NCBI GenBank assembly: GCA_023664305.1
Contig: JAMPFT010000006.1
Location: forward strand, 1-64,000
Direction of reading: 5' to 3'
Source: a bacterium
Lineage (GTDB): Bacteria > Bacillota > Clostridia > Lachnospirales > Lachnospiraceae
DNA length: 64,000 bases
The number at the start of each line of letters is the position of its first letter. Position 1 is the first letter of the stretch. A program made the translations under genes and the position numbers. Shown in pieces: positions 40,099 through 49,454 of this stretch. Under the pieces are notes generated by a model. It did no database searches, was not told where the DNA came from, and was given only the letters and a program-made list of their open reading frames with translations.

Positions 40099-42987
40099 TT
40101 GTTTGACGAATTTAAAGATAAACTGATCAGTTTCATAACCAGCCGTCTGACGCTTTTTACCCTGGTCTTTCTCGCACTGGGCGGACTTCTGATTTACCGC
40201 TGTTTTGATCTGCAGATTGTCCACGGGGAGGAGTATCTGGAGGATTTTGTCCTGCAGATCGAAAAGACCCGCGATATCAACAGTACCCGGGGAAACATCT
40301 ATGACCGCAACGGCAACGTCCTGGCCTATAACGAGCTGGCTTACTCCGTCAAGATTGAGGACGTGTTTGAGTCCGGCAAAAAAAAGAACGCAAACCTGAA
40401 CGAAATGCTGATGCGCCTGATCCGCATGATCGAGCGCAACGGGGATCATGTGATCACGGATTTCAAAATTGTGATCAACGAGGACGGAGAATTTGAGTAT
40501 ACGGTGGACGGCACCGCCAGACTGCGTTTTCTCGCGGATATCTACGGGAAGAAAACCGTGGATCTGCTGGAGGAGAAGCAGCGCAACGCCACGGCCCTGG
40601 ACGTCATGCAGTATCTGAGCCGAAATTCCTCCCTTGCGTTTGCCATCGGCGCGTTGGAAGACCCGGAGGATGAAAAGAGCGACTTTGTGCCCGGCAAGGG
40701 GTACTCCATGGACGACTGGCTGAAGCTTGTGACGCTGCGGTATGCGATGAACCTGACGTCCTTCCGCAAATATATCGGGACGACCGTGGCCACTGACGTC
40801 AGCGACAGGACGGTGGCGGTTATTATGGAAAATTCCCGGGATCTGCCCGGCGTGACGATCGTGGAGGACACGGTCCGCAAATATGTAGACAGTAAGTATT
40901 TTGCCCATATTCTGGGCTATACCGGAAAGATTTCGTCTGAGGAGCTGACGGAGCTGAACGGGGAACTGACGGAGCAGGGAAAGGAAGCGGTCTATAATAT
41001 CAGCGATGTGGTCGGAAAGAACGGCATCGAGTCCTACATGGAAACCACTCTGCAGGGCACAAAGGGCTATGAAAAGGTAGTGGTTGACAATACCGGCAAG
41101 GTGATCTCCATCATAGAAAGGGCGGAGGCCCAGGCAGGACAGGACGTATATCTGACGATCGACATGGAGTACACCAAGGCGGTCTATAACATTTTAGAGC
41201 AGTCCCTGGCGGGGCTGGTCTCCCAGAAGATTATCAACGCAAAGGAATACAAGGCGGCCGCAAACGCCAGCAGCTCGGATATCATGATTCCGATCTATGA
41301 CGTATATTTTACCATGTTTAACAATTCTGTCATCGATTTGAAGCATCTGGCGTCCGAAAATGCGGAGGAGACGGAGCAGGCGGTTTATCAGGCGTATCTT
41401 GCGTACAGAGACGCGGTCTACGAAAAGCTGACGTATGAGCTGACGGAGGGGAAAACCCCGTACAATAAGCTGACGAAGGAATATCAGGTCTACGAGAGCA
41501 ATATCGTAAGCCTGTTGAACCGAAACGGCATCATCATGGCCGGGGCGGTAGACGCGGACGATCCTACCCAGATTGCCTGGGCCACACAGGAGGTCATCAG
41601 CCTCAACGAATATCTGAAATACTGTATCGCGAAAAACTGGATCGACGTCAGCAGGCTGGAGCTGGACGAAAAGTATTCCGATTCCGAGGAAATCTACCAG
41701 AAGATCCTGGAATATATTATCGCCATGATCGACAAGAACACGGAATTTCAGAAGCGCTTTTACAAGTATATGCTTTTGTCGGATACCATAAGCGGCAGAC
41801 AGGTCTGCATGGTGCTCTGCGAACAGAATCAGGTGGAGGTCTCCCTGGAGGACGAGGTGGCGCTGTACAACGGCAAGCTGTCGGCTTATCAGTTTATGCT
41901 CAACCGGATTGAAAATATTGACATCACCCCGGCGCAGCTGGCCTTGGATCCCTGCAACGCGTCCTGCGTGATCACGGACGTCAATACGGGGGATGTGATC
42001 GCCTTGGTGTCCTATCCGGGATACGACAACAACAAGATGGCAAATTCCATTGACGCGGAGTATTACGCAAAGTTAAACAGCGATAAATCCAACCCGCAGT
42101 ACAATTACGCCACCCAGTATAAGGCGGCTCCCGGCTCCACCTTTAAGATGGTTTCCGCCACAGCCGGCCTGATGGAGGGGATCATCACCCTGAAAAGCAG
42201 GGTCACCTGCACGGGTACTTTTACGGAGGTCACTCCTTCCCCCAGGTGCTGGCGCAGAAGCGGCCACGGAAACGAGACGGTGGTCACGGCAATCCGCGAT
42301 TCCTGCAATTATTTCTTCTTTAACGTGGGATACCGGCTTTCCGCCAGAGACGGCGCCTATAACTGGACGGCAGGCCTGAATACGCTGTATGAGTATGCGG
42401 ATCTGTACGGACTGACGGAAAAATCCGGCGTGGAGATTTCGGAGTCGTCGCCCGATGTAGCGGACAAGGATCCGGTGCGTGCCGCGATCGGCCAGGATAC
42501 GCACAGCTTTACCGCGGTGGGACTGGCCAGATATGTCACCACGGTGGCAAACAGCGGGACCTGCTATGACCTGACGCTGATAGACAAGGTCACGGATTCC
42601 GAGGGAAATGTGATCCGGGAGACCGAGCCGGACATCCGAAACGTAATCGAACTGCCGGAGGAATATTGGGACGCCATACACCGCGGTATGAGACAGGTGG
42701 TCCAGAACAAGGTCTATTTTGACGATCTTGCGGTAAACGTCGCGGGAAAGACGGGAACGGCGGAGCAGACCACATCCCGGCCGAGCCACGCGCTGTTTGT
42801 CTGCTACGCGCCCTATGAAGCGCCGGAAATCTCGATTACCACAAGGATTCCCTTCGGCTATTCCTCCGATTATGCGGCAAAGGCCACCAAAAAAATCATC
42901 GAATATTATTACGGCCTTGCCGAGGAGGACGAGCTGATCACCGGCGTGGCGGACAACCTGGAGGGCGGCATTTCCAACGAAATGTAG
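40099..42987 (+). CDS. mrdA: Penicillin-binding protein 2 (elongation transpeptidase), enlarged form
   Basis: 962-residue class B PBP. A short cytoplasmic tail, one membrane helix (about 17-35), a dimerisation domain with the motif 'STRGNIYDRNGNVLAYN' (about 56-72), and the transpeptidase domain with SxxK (S680-T-F-K683), SxN (S735-C-N737) and KTGT (884-887). About 250 residues between the two domains (about 365-600) are an inserted helical region, which makes the protein larger than the 600-700 residues of model PBP2s. Similar insertions occur in Clostridia. It cross-links peptidoglycan with RodA, encoded downstream. The TTG start at 40099 is supported by the membrane-proximal N-terminus; an upstream GAGGAG is rather distant. 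Confidence 0.93.
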   Translation: MFDEFKDKLISFITSRLTLFTLVFLALGGLLIYRCFDLQIVHGEEYLEDFVLQIEKTRDINSTRGNIYDRNGNVLAYNELAYSVKIEDVFESGKKKNANLNEMLMRLIRMIERNGDHVITDFKIVINEDGEFEYTVDGTARLRFLADIYGKKTVDLLEEKQRNATALDVMQYLSRNSSLAFAIGALEDPEDEKSDFVPGKGYSMDDWLKLVTLRYAMNLTSFRKYIGTTVATDVSDRTVAVIMENSRDLPGVTIVEDTVRKYVDSKYFAHILGYTGKISSEELTELNGELTEQGKEAVYNISDVVGKNGIESYMETTLQGTKGYEKVVVDNTGKVISIIERAEAQAGQDVYLTIDMEYTKAVYNILEQSLAGLVSQKIINAKEYKAAANASSSDIMIPIYDVYFTMFNNSVIDLKHLASENAEETEQAVYQAYLAYRDAVYEKLTYELTEGKTPYNKLTKEYQVYESNIVSLLNRNGIIMAGAVDADDPTQIAWATQEVISLNEYLKYCIAKNWIDVSRLELDEKYSDSEEIYQKILEYIIAMIDKNTEFQKRFYKYMLLSDTISGRQVCMVLCEQNQVEVSLEDEVALYNGKLSAYQFMLNRIENIDITPAQLALDPCNASCVITDVNTGDVIALVSYPGYDNNKMANSIDAEYYAKLNSDKSNPQYNYATQYKAAPGSTFKMVSATAGLMEGIITLKSRVTCTGTFTEVTPSPRCWRRSGHGNETVVTAIRDSCNYFFFNVGYRLSARDGAYNWTAGLNTLYEYADLYGLTEKSGVEISESSPDVADKDPVRAAIGQDTHSFTAVGLARYVTTVANSGTCYDLTLIDKVTDSEGNVIRETEPDIRNVIELPEEYWDAIHRGMRQVVQNKVYFDDLAVNVAGKTGTAEQTTSRPSHALFVCYAPYEAPEISITTRIPFGYSSDYAAKATKKIIEYYYGLAEEDELITGVADNLEGGISNEM

Positions 42988-43042
42988 CCGGACGGATGAA
43001 AACGCCGGGCGGGTATGACTGAAAATGGGGGAAAGGAGAAGC

Positions 43043-43714
43043 ATGAAGGACTGTGTATTGATCAAGAGCTTTCCCAACGGGATTGCACTGCATTTGGACG
43101 CGGAAGCTCCTTTTGAACAGCTTTTGGAAGAGATCGCCTGTAAATTTTCCGAGGCGAGAGGTTTTTTCGGCGCGGCGTCCATGGCGCTTTCCATCGAGGA
43201 CAGACAGATCACGGGGGCGGAAGAGATCCGGATTCTGGACGCCGTCAGACACAACAGCGATCTGAATATTATCTGCATCGTCGGAAAGGACGACGCCACC
43301 AACAAGAATTTTATCAAGGCCCTGACGCATGTGGAAAAAAAGCTTTCCGGCGGCGACGAGGGACAGTTTTTCAAGGGAAGCCTGAAAAACAAGGAGGTAT
43401 TGGAGACCGATAACAGTATTATCATATTGGGGGACGTCTACCCGGGCAGCGCGGTGATCAGCGCCAGAAACATCATCATCCTGGGCGGACTGTTCGGCGA
43501 GGCCTATGCCGGGGGAAGCGGACAGCCGGACGCATTTGTTGCAGCGCTTGAAATGGAGCCGGAGAGAATCAAAATCGGCGATTTCAAATATAAATCAACC
43601 GCAAAACAGTCGAAATGGGGCATCCGCCCAAAGGTACAGCCGAAAATAGCGACCGTAAAGGACGGAAAGATAACGTTTGAACTGTTTACCAAAGAGCTGC
43701 TGGGCACATTCTGA
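43043..43714 (+). CDS. minC: Septum site-determining protein MinC
   Basis: 223 residues. An N-terminal FtsZ-inhibitory domain (about 1-100; 'VLIKSFPNGIALHLD') and a C-terminal beta-helix domain (about 115-215; 'GDVYPGSAVISARNIIILGGLFGEAYAG', shown here only as a family landmark). MinC blocks FtsZ polymerisation away from mid-cell when recruited by MinD. ATG 43043 has AAAGGAG directly upstream; 43025 is a weaker alternative. First of minCDE, placed after the PBP2 gene as in other Clostridia. Confidence 0.9.
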   Translation: MKDCVLIKSFPNGIALHLDAEAPFEQLLEEIACKFSEARGFFGAASMALSIEDRQITGAEEIRILDAVRHNSDLNIICIVGKDDATNKNFIKALTHVEKKLSGGDEGQFFKGSLKNKEVLETDNSIIILGDVYPGSAVISARNIIILGGLFGEAYAGGSGQPDAFVAALEMEPERIKIGDFKYKSTAKQSKWGIRPKVQPKIATVKDGKITFELFTKELLGTF

Positions 43715-43766
43715 GAACTTTGGGAAACGCCCGACGGGACGACAAAAAAATCTGGAGGATAGGAAG

Positions 43767-44588
43767 ATGGAAAATCAGTTTTCCCAGGAGCAGAAGAGCT
43801 CCGAAGTCATTGTCGTCACTTCAGGTAAAGGCGGTGTGGGCAAGACCACCACATCCGCAAACGTAGGAACCGGTCTTGCAAAACTCGGGAAAAAGGTATG
43901 TCTGATCGACACGGATATCGGGCTGAGGAACCTCGACGTCGTGATGGGGCTGGAAAACCGTATCGTCTACAACCTTGTGGACGTAGTGGAGGGAAGCTGC
44001 CGGGTCAAGCAGGCGCTGATCCGGGACAAGCGTCATCCGGGACTCTACCTGATGCCGTCCGCCCAGACCAGAGACAAAACCGCTGTGTCGCCGGGGCAGA
44101 TGGTAAAGGTCATCGAGCATTTAAAGGAACAGTTTGACTACATTATTCTGGACTGTCCCGCGGGGATCGAGCAGGGCTTTCAAAACGCCATAGCCGGGGC
44201 GGACAGGGCGCTTGTGGTGACGACGCCGGAGGTCTCCGCCATCCGGGACGCGGACCGTATCATCGGCCTTTTGGAGGCCAACGGGTTTAAAAAGATGGAT
44301 CTGATCATCAACCGGCTGCGGATGGATATGGTGCGGCGGGGCGATATGATGTCCGCGCAGGATGTGGTGGATATTCTTGCCATACCCTTGATCGGGATCA
44401 TTCCGGATGACGAAAACGTGGTGATTGCCACCAATCAGGGAGAACCCCTTGTCGGCGGCGACAGTCCCGCGGGACAGGCCTACGCGAACGTGGTGCAGCG
44501 CGTCGAAGGGAGGGAAATTCCTTTCCTGAACTTTGAAAAGGGGATTTCCTTCTGGACAAGAGTCACGGGCATTTTCCATAAAATTTAG
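43767..44588 (+). CDS. minD: Septum site-determining ATPase MinD
   Basis: 273-residue deviant Walker ATPase. Deviant Walker A is TSGKGGVGKTTTS (about residues 18-30), followed by 'LIDTDIGLRNLDVVMGLENR', and a C-terminal amphipathic helix (FEKGISFWTRVTGIFHKI) that binds the membrane when ATP is bound. MinD recruits MinC and is released by MinE. ATG 43767 follows GGAGG. The sequence is strongly conserved throughout. Confidence 0.96.
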   Translation: MENQFSQEQKSSEVIVVTSGKGGVGKTTTSANVGTGLAKLGKKVCLIDTDIGLRNLDVVMGLENRIVYNLVDVVEGSCRVKQALIRDKRHPGLYLMPSAQTRDKTAVSPGQMVKVIEHLKEQFDYIILDCPAGIEQGFQNAIAGADRALVVTTPEVSAIRDADRIIGLLEANGFKKMDLIINRLRMDMVRRGDMMSAQDVVDILAIPLIGIIPDDENVVIATNQGEPLVGGDSPAGQAYANVVQRVEGREIPFLNFEKGISFWTRVTGIFHKI

Positions 44589-44599
44589 GGAGGAGCAAA

Positions 44600-44899
44600 A
44601 TGAGACGTTTTTTTCGAAGAAAGAGCTCCTGCCAGATTGCCAGGGACAGGCTGAAAATTCTGCTGATCTCCGACAGAATAAACTGTTCGCCGGAAATGAT
44701 GGAGCTGATTAAGACGGATATTGCAAAGGTGATATCCAAGTACATGAAGATAGATTCCGAAAATATGGAGATCCAGATCAATACGAAGGCAGGCAAGACC
44801 GGCCGGACCGTTAAGCCCAGTCTCTGCGCCTGCATTCCCATTGTGGATGTATCCGTGCCGGAACCTGCGGGACAGGAAGCACAGAAAATACAGCGGTAA
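44600..44899 (+). CDS. minE: Cell division topological specificity factor MinE
   Basis: 99 residues, the usual MinE size. The N-terminal half has the MinD-binding helix region ('SSCQIARDRLKILLISDRI' with the anti-MinCD segment around residues 12-30), and the C-terminal half forms the dimerisation domain ('MMELIKTDIAKVISKYMKID'). It stimulates MinD ATPase to confine division to mid-cell. GGGAGG precedes the ATG, 11 bases after minD. Confidence 0.92.
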   Translation: MRRFFRRKSSCQIARDRLKILLISDRINCSPEMMELIKTDIAKVISKYMKIDSENMEIQINTKAGKTGRTVKPSLCACIPIVDVSVPEPAGQEAQKIQR

Positions 44900-44947
44900 G
44901 AATGCCCGTCCTTTGCGGTTCAAAAGGCCGCAGCGCGGAGGCTTAAA

Positions 44948-46078
44948 ATGTTTACGAGATTCAGGATACGAGATTATGATTTCAAACTTGTTTTCATGAC
45001 GCTGGCGCTCTCCGCCATCGGCGTCATGGCCATCGGCAGCGCGGAGCCGTCGCTTCAGGCCAGGCAGCTGGGAGGAGCGGTGGCCGGCGCGGCCCTGATG
45101 ATTATTCTTTCTTTCTTTAACTATTCCTGGGTGCTTAAGATGTACTGGCTTATGTACCTTGTGAATATTGCGCTGCTTCTGGCAGTGAAATATTTGGGCG
45201 ACGATGGGGGCGGCGCCCAGCGTTGGCTGGAATTGGGGGGACTTCGTTTTCAACCGTCAGAAACTGCGAAAATATTGTTGATTTTATTCTTTGCACAGTT
45301 TATTATGAAATATAGAACCAAATTAAACACGGTTCGTATTATCGGAATCAGCATTATTCTCGCGGCGGTGCCGTTTTATCTGATCTACAAACAGCCGGAC
45401 CTTTCCACCAGCATCGTCGTGGTCGTCCTGTTCTGTGTGATCATGTTTGCCGGGGGGATCAGCTGGAAGATCGTAATCGGGGCCATGGCGGTGGCGATCC
45501 CGGCTGTGGCGCTTATCGTGTCGCTGGCGCTGGATCCCGACGTGGATCTGCAGATTTTTGAGGGGTTTCAGGTAGAGCGCATTCTGGCCTACATCAATCC
45601 GGAGGAGTTTGCGACGACAACGGCCTACCAGCAGCTTAATTCCGTGACGGCCATCGCTTCCGGACAGCTGGACGGCAAGGGCTACAGGAACAATGAGATC
45701 ACTTCCGTAAAAAACGGCAACTTTATCTCCGAAGCGCAGACGGATTTTATCTTTGCGGTTCTGGGAGAGGAGTTTGGATTTAAGGGAAGTCTGGCGGTGA
45801 TCCTTTTATTGTTCGGAATATCGCTGGAATGTATTGCGGTGGCGAGAAAGGCGAAGGATCTTGCAGGCACGGTCATCGCGGCCGGTATGGGAGGACTGAT
45901 TGCTTTTCAGGGGTTCTTCAATATCGGCGTGGCGACGTTTATTCTGCCGAATACGGGTCTTCCGCTTCCTTTTGTCAGCTATGGGCTTACTTCGCTGATG
46001 AGTCTTTTTATGGGAATGGGGTTTGTGTTGAACGTAAGATTACAGGCAAAAAAGCAAAACAGAGAAGGGGTTGGTTAA
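44948..46078 (+). CDS. rodA: Peptidoglycan glycosyltransferase RodA
   Basis: 376-residue SEDS-family membrane enzyme with about ten helices. Landmarks are 'GAQRWLELGGLRFQPSE' (about residues 96-112), 'YKQPDLSTSIVVVV', the catalytic Asp region in 'QTDFIFAVLGEEFGF', and the final 'NTGLPLPFVSYGLTS' motif (about 335-350). It polymerises glycan strands from lipid II together with the PBP2 encoded four genes upstream. GCGGAGG precedes the ATG. The placement behind minCDE makes one envelope-growth and division-site cluster. Confidence 0.93.
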   Translation: MFTRFRIRDYDFKLVFMTLALSAIGVMAIGSAEPSLQARQLGGAVAGAALMIILSFFNYSWVLKMYWLMYLVNIALLLAVKYLGDDGGGAQRWLELGGLRFQPSETAKILLILFFAQFIMKYRTKLNTVRIIGISIILAAVPFYLIYKQPDLSTSIVVVVLFCVIMFAGGISWKIVIGAMAVAIPAVALIVSLALDPDVDLQIFEGFQVERILAYINPEEFATTTAYQQLNSVTAIASGQLDGKGYRNNEITSVKNGNFISEAQTDFIFAVLGEEFGFKGSLAVILLLFGISLECIAVARKAKDLAGTVIAAGMGGLIAFQGFFNIGVATFILPNTGLPLPFVSYGLTSLMSLFMGMGFVLNVRLQAKKQNREGVG

Positions 46079-46079
46079 A

Positions 46080-46475
46080 ATGAATATTGCATTAATTGCG
46101 CATGATTCAAAAAAGAAGCTGATGCAGAATTTCTGCATTGCCTACAGGGGGATTTTAAGCAAAAACGAATTGTTTGCCACAGGTACTACAGGGCGTCTGA
46201 TAGAAGAAGTTACCAATCTGGATATTCACAAGTTCCTTGCAGGCCACCTGGGCGGGGAACAGCAGATCGGCGCCCAGATCGAGCACAATCAGATGGATCT
46301 GGTCATCTTTCTGCGGGATCCTTTCAGCCCGAAACAGCATGAGCCGGACGTAAACAACGTGGTGAGACTCTGCGATATGCATAATATTCCGCTGGCTACA
46401 AATCTTGCCAGCGCGGAACTGTTGATCAAGTCCCTTGACAGAGGAGATTTAGAGTGGCGTGAAATGTACAAATAG
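46080..46475 (+). CDS. mgsA: Methylglyoxal synthase
   Basis: 131-residue enzyme converting dihydroxyacetone phosphate to methylglyoxal and phosphate, a bypass used under sugar-phosphate stress. The motifs are ALIAHDSKK (His/Asp near residues 8-9), FATGTTGRLIE (phosphate binding), HLGGEQQIGA, the catalytic Asp in IFLRDPF (about 83) and 'NIPLATNLASAE'. ATG 46080 directly follows the rodA end, with AAGGGG upstream. Position behind rodA is common in Clostridia. Its 3' end overlaps the next gene by 17 bases. Confidence 0.93.
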   Translation: MNIALIAHDSKKKLMQNFCIAYRGILSKNELFATGTTGRLIEEVTNLDIHKFLAGHLGGEQQIGAQIEHNQMDLVIFLRDPFSPKQHEPDVNNVVRLCDMHNIPLATNLASAELLIKSLDRGDLEWREMYK

Positions 46476-47448
46476 AAAACGGCGGACGGCGTGCGTCTGT
46501 CTGCTTGCAGTTATGATCTGGTCCCTGACCGGCTGCGGCAATCTGGCTTACGATCTGGCGTACAGTGCGGATTCGCCTGTCAGCAGCTTCAATGTTGTGT
46601 CCGGACAGGATGCCGGGAGAAGCGCTCCCTTTGCGTCGAATCTCTGCGTCGTCACGAAAGACCAAACGGACGGCGTCAGCGCGGACTTAGGAGGCGCTCT
46701 GGCGGCCGCGTTGTTTTCGCTGGATGACAATGAGGTACTTTATGCAAAAAACGTCCATGAGGTACTGCATCCGGCCAGTCTGACGAAGGTTATGACGGCG
46801 CTGGTGGCTATAAAGTACGGCAGCCTGAATCAGCAGCTGAAGGCGTCAAACGCGGTGAATATCACGGAGACCGGCGCGGTGCTCTGCGGCCTTAAGTCGG
46901 GGGACACCATGACGCTGGACCAGGCGCTGCGTATCCTGCTTGTCTATTCCGCAAACGATGTGGCCATGCTGATTGCGGAGGGTGTCGGGGGTTCCGTAGA
47001 CCGCTTTGTGGAGATGATGAACGAGGAAGCGAAGCGGCTTGGCGCAACCAACACGAACTTTGCAAATCCTCACGGCCTTACGAACGCGAACCATTATACG
47101 ACGGCCTACGATCTTTATCTGATTTTCAACGAGGCCCTGAAATACGAGACCTTCAGTGAGATTATCCAGATGACCGCGTACCAGACCGTCTACTACGATA
47201 AGAACGGAAAGGAAAAGAGCTTTGACAGGAGCACCACGAACCAGTTCTTAAGGGGCGAGTACAGTGCCCCGGCAAATGTGACCGTGATCGGCGGAAAGAC
47301 CGGCACTACAAGTGCCGCGGGACACTGTCTGATGCTTCGGGTCAGGGACGTAAACGGCGCTCCCTACATCTCGATTGTGATGGGAGAGCCATCCACGCAG
47401 GAATTGTATGAGGCAATGATCGATTTGCTTGACGAGATTAACAAATAG
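46459..47448 (+). CDS. D-alanyl-D-alanine carboxypeptidase (DacA/DacF type)
   Basis: 329-residue low-molecular-weight PBP. The N-terminal hydrophobic stretch ends in LTGCGN, a lipobox-like sequence, so it may be an exported lipoprotein. The active-site motifs are SLTK (107-110), SAN (in 'YSANDVAML') and KTGTT (280-284). It trims the terminal D-Ala from peptidoglycan pentapeptides. No C-terminal amphipathic anchor domain is present, consistent with lipid anchoring instead. It starts at GTG 46459 inside the end of mgsA, with a rather distant GAGGAG. Confidence 0.9.
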   Translation: MKCTNRKRRTACVCLLAVMIWSLTGCGNLAYDLAYSADSPVSSFNVVSGQDAGRSAPFASNLCVVTKDQTDGVSADLGGALAAALFSLDDNEVLYAKNVHEVLHPASLTKVMTALVAIKYGSLNQQLKASNAVNITETGAVLCGLKSGDTMTLDQALRILLVYSANDVAMLIAEGVGGSVDRFVEMMNEEAKRLGATNTNFANPHGLTNANHYTTAYDLYLIFNEALKYETFSEIIQMTAYQTVYYDKNGKEKSFDRSTTNQFLRGEYSAPANVTVIGGKTGTTSAAGHCLMLRVRDVNGAPYISIVMGEPSTQELYEAMIDLLDEINK

Positions 47449-47451
47449 AGG

Positions 47452-47480
47452 TTGTTTTTTGAGGCTGTATCCCTTATAAT
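47452..47480 (+). promoter_or_regulatory. Promoter of the small P-loop protein gene
   Basis: TTGTTT (47452-47457), 17 bases, TATAAT (47475-47480), directly after the carboxypeptidase stop codon. A weak GTAATA/TATTAC hairpin lies between it and the ribosome binding site AGGAGG. Confidence 0.7.
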
Positions 47481-47527
47481 TGTGGTAACGGGTAATACAA
47501 ATAATATTACTATAGGAGGGCATTCCA

Positions 47528-47947
47528 ATGGTTCAATTGATTGTAGGCAATAAGGGTAAGGGTAAGACGAAGCAGTTATTGGATAAGGTCAACAGCGAGA
47601 TCAGGGAAATTTCTGGCAATATTGTTTATCTTGACAAGAGCACGAAGCATATGTATGAGCTGAACAACAGAGTCCGCCTGATCGACGTATCTCAGTTTTC
47701 GGTTGAAAACAGCGATCAGTTTATCGGATTTGTGGCGGGCGTTCTCTCTCAGGATCACGATGTACAGCAGATGTATTTCGACAGCTTTTTGAAGATTGCC
47801 TGTCTGGAAAATCAGGATATCACTGCGACCATTGACAAATTGGAAAAACTCAGCGGAAAATTTGACGCAACCTTTATTTTGAGCGTTTCTTTGGACGAGT
47901 CCGAGCTTCCGGAGACCCTGCGGGACAAGGTGATCGTTTCCCTGTAA
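47528..47947 (+). CDS. Small P-loop protein of unknown function
   Basis: 139 residues with a Walker A-like IVGNKGKGKTKQ (about residues 5-16) and no clear Walker B; a 'DATFILSVSLDESELP' strand near the C-terminus may act in its place. No membrane segment. Members of this conserved clostridial family are sometimes loosely labelled PilT-like, which the sequence does not support. It has its own promoter and is followed by a terminator-like hairpin, so it is probably a single-gene unit. Confidence 0.7.
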   Translation: MVQLIVGNKGKGKTKQLLDKVNSEIREISGNIVYLDKSTKHMYELNNRVRLIDVSQFSVENSDQFIGFVAGVLSQDHDVQQMYFDSFLKIACLENQDITATIDKLEKLSGKFDATFILSVSLDESELPETLRDKVIVSL

Positions 47948-47985
47948 ATAGTAATTCAAATAGATCCTATCAAGAAGGAAAGTAA

Positions 47986-48014
47986 CAAAAGCCTCGGTCG
48001 ATCCGGGGCTTTTG
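47986..48014 (+). terminator. Intrinsic terminator after the P-loop protein gene
   Basis: AAAAGCCTCGG (47986-47996) pairs with CCGGGGCTTTT (48002-48012) with a five-base loop and one G-T pair; the TTTT of the right arm provides the U-tract. The following gene starts 16-18 bases later. Confidence 0.7.
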
Positions 48015-48029
48015 TACAGAGGCGGGAAA

Positions 48030-49424
48030 TTGGCAAAAAAGAGCAAAATAAAAAAATACAGAAAACCCTTAAATCTGAATATCGGCATGATTGTTTTCGG
48101 CGTGATCTTCATCTATGTCACTGTCTGCGTCATCCTGTATTTTCAGACGACCCATATTGTCCGTTATGAGGTGATAGAGGGTTCCCTGGCTACGAATAAT
48201 ATCTATAAGGGAGTGATTATCCGGGACGAGACGGTGGTCTACAGTCCGACGGCAGGGTATGTCAATTATTACGCCAGCGAAGGAGAGCGGGTGGCAAAAA
48301 ACGCTCTTGTGTTTATCGTAGACGAAACCGGACGTCTCAGCCAGGAGCTTGACTCGGCTTCTCAGGGGGAGAACAGTCTCAGTGAAAAGGAACTCTCTGA
48401 GTTTAAGAGCGAGATTGTCAATTTCATCCACAGCTTTGACAGCACACATTACGATACTACCTACGACGTGAAGCATTCCCTGAAGAATACGGTATTAAAG
48501 ATTGCCAATTTCAATATGCTGGAAAGCATCGGCGGCCTGAACGCGGGAGGAAACAGAATCAATTATTATTACGCGCCCGTGACGGGGATCGTGTCCTACT
48601 GGATTGACGGGTACGAAAATTTAAAGCCCCAAAGCGTAACCGAATCCACCTTTGACACCAAAAACGGCTACGAAAAAAAGCTGATGCTGACAAATTCCCT
48701 GATGGCGGCGAACGACGCGGTCTATAAGCTTTCCACCAGCGAGAGCTGGTCTTTGGTCATCCCGATCGAAGCGGCAAGGGGCGCGCAGCTCGAACAGGAG
48801 GAATTTGTAAAGGTCCGCTTTCTAAAGAATCAGTACGAATCCTGGGCCGAGGTCCATCTGCTGGCAAATGCCGACGGAAACACCTATCTGCAGCTTGATT
48901 TCAACAATTCCATGATTACCTTTGTGAGCGACCGTTTCCTGGATGTGGAGCTGATCGTGGAAGATGAGACGGGACTGAAAATCCCCGTTTCCTCCATTGT
49001 GCAGAAGGAATTTTTCCTGATTCCCGAGGACTTTATCATCCCCGGAGGAAACAACGGCGGAGACAGTATCATACGGCAGCGATTCCTGGAGGACGGAACC
49101 ATTTCCAGCGAACAGCTGGATGTGGAGGTGTATTATTTCGACAGCGAAAGTAAGGAGTATTATTTAGACAGCTCTCTTCTGAACGCGGGAACGGTGCTGT
49201 ATAAGCTCGACAGCCAGGAAACCTATACCGTGAGCAGGCGGGCAACGCTCATCGGCGTCTATAACATGAACAAGGGTTACGCGGATTTCACGCAGATCAG
49301 CATTCTCTATCAGAACGACGAGTATGCAATTGTCAAATCGAATACAAAATACGGTTTGAGCGTTTATGACTACATCGTGCTGAACGCGGAAGCGGTCATA
49401 GACGACCAGTTTATCAATCAATAG
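48030..49424 (+). CDS. HlyD-like membrane-fusion/adaptor protein
   Basis: 464 residues. A basic N-terminus is followed by one membrane helix (about 18-40) and a long extracytoplasmic part. 'GVIIRDETVVYSPTAGYVNYYASEGERVAKN' (about 62-92) is a lipoyl/barrel-sandwich hybrid half motif, and 'YAPVTGIVSYWIDGYENL' is the second half, separated by a helical region, as in HlyD/RND-type adaptors. In Gram-positive bacteria such proteins are not tied to an outer membrane channel; this one is typically next to yggS-sepF and may serve in division or envelope assembly. TTG 48030 with GAGG seven bases before is preferred over TTG 48012. Confidence 0.75.
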   Translation: MAKKSKIKKYRKPLNLNIGMIVFGVIFIYVTVCVILYFQTTHIVRYEVIEGSLATNNIYKGVIIRDETVVYSPTAGYVNYYASEGERVAKNALVFIVDETGRLSQELDSASQGENSLSEKELSEFKSEIVNFIHSFDSTHYDTTYDVKHSLKNTVLKIANFNMLESIGGLNAGGNRINYYYAPVTGIVSYWIDGYENLKPQSVTESTFDTKNGYEKKLMLTNSLMAANDAVYKLSTSESWSLVIPIEAARGAQLEQEEFVKVRFLKNQYESWAEVHLLANADGNTYLQLDFNNSMITFVSDRFLDVELIVEDETGLKIPVSSIVQKEFFLIPEDFIIPGGNNGGDSIIRQRFLEDGTISSEQLDVEVYYFDSESKEYYLDSSLLNAGTVLYKLDSQETYTVSRRATLIGVYNMNKGYADFTQISILYQNDEYAIVKSNTKYGLSVYDYIVLNAEAVIDDQFINQ

Positions 49425-49454
49425 GCGGCAAGACGGACAAGGGAGGAATCGGAA

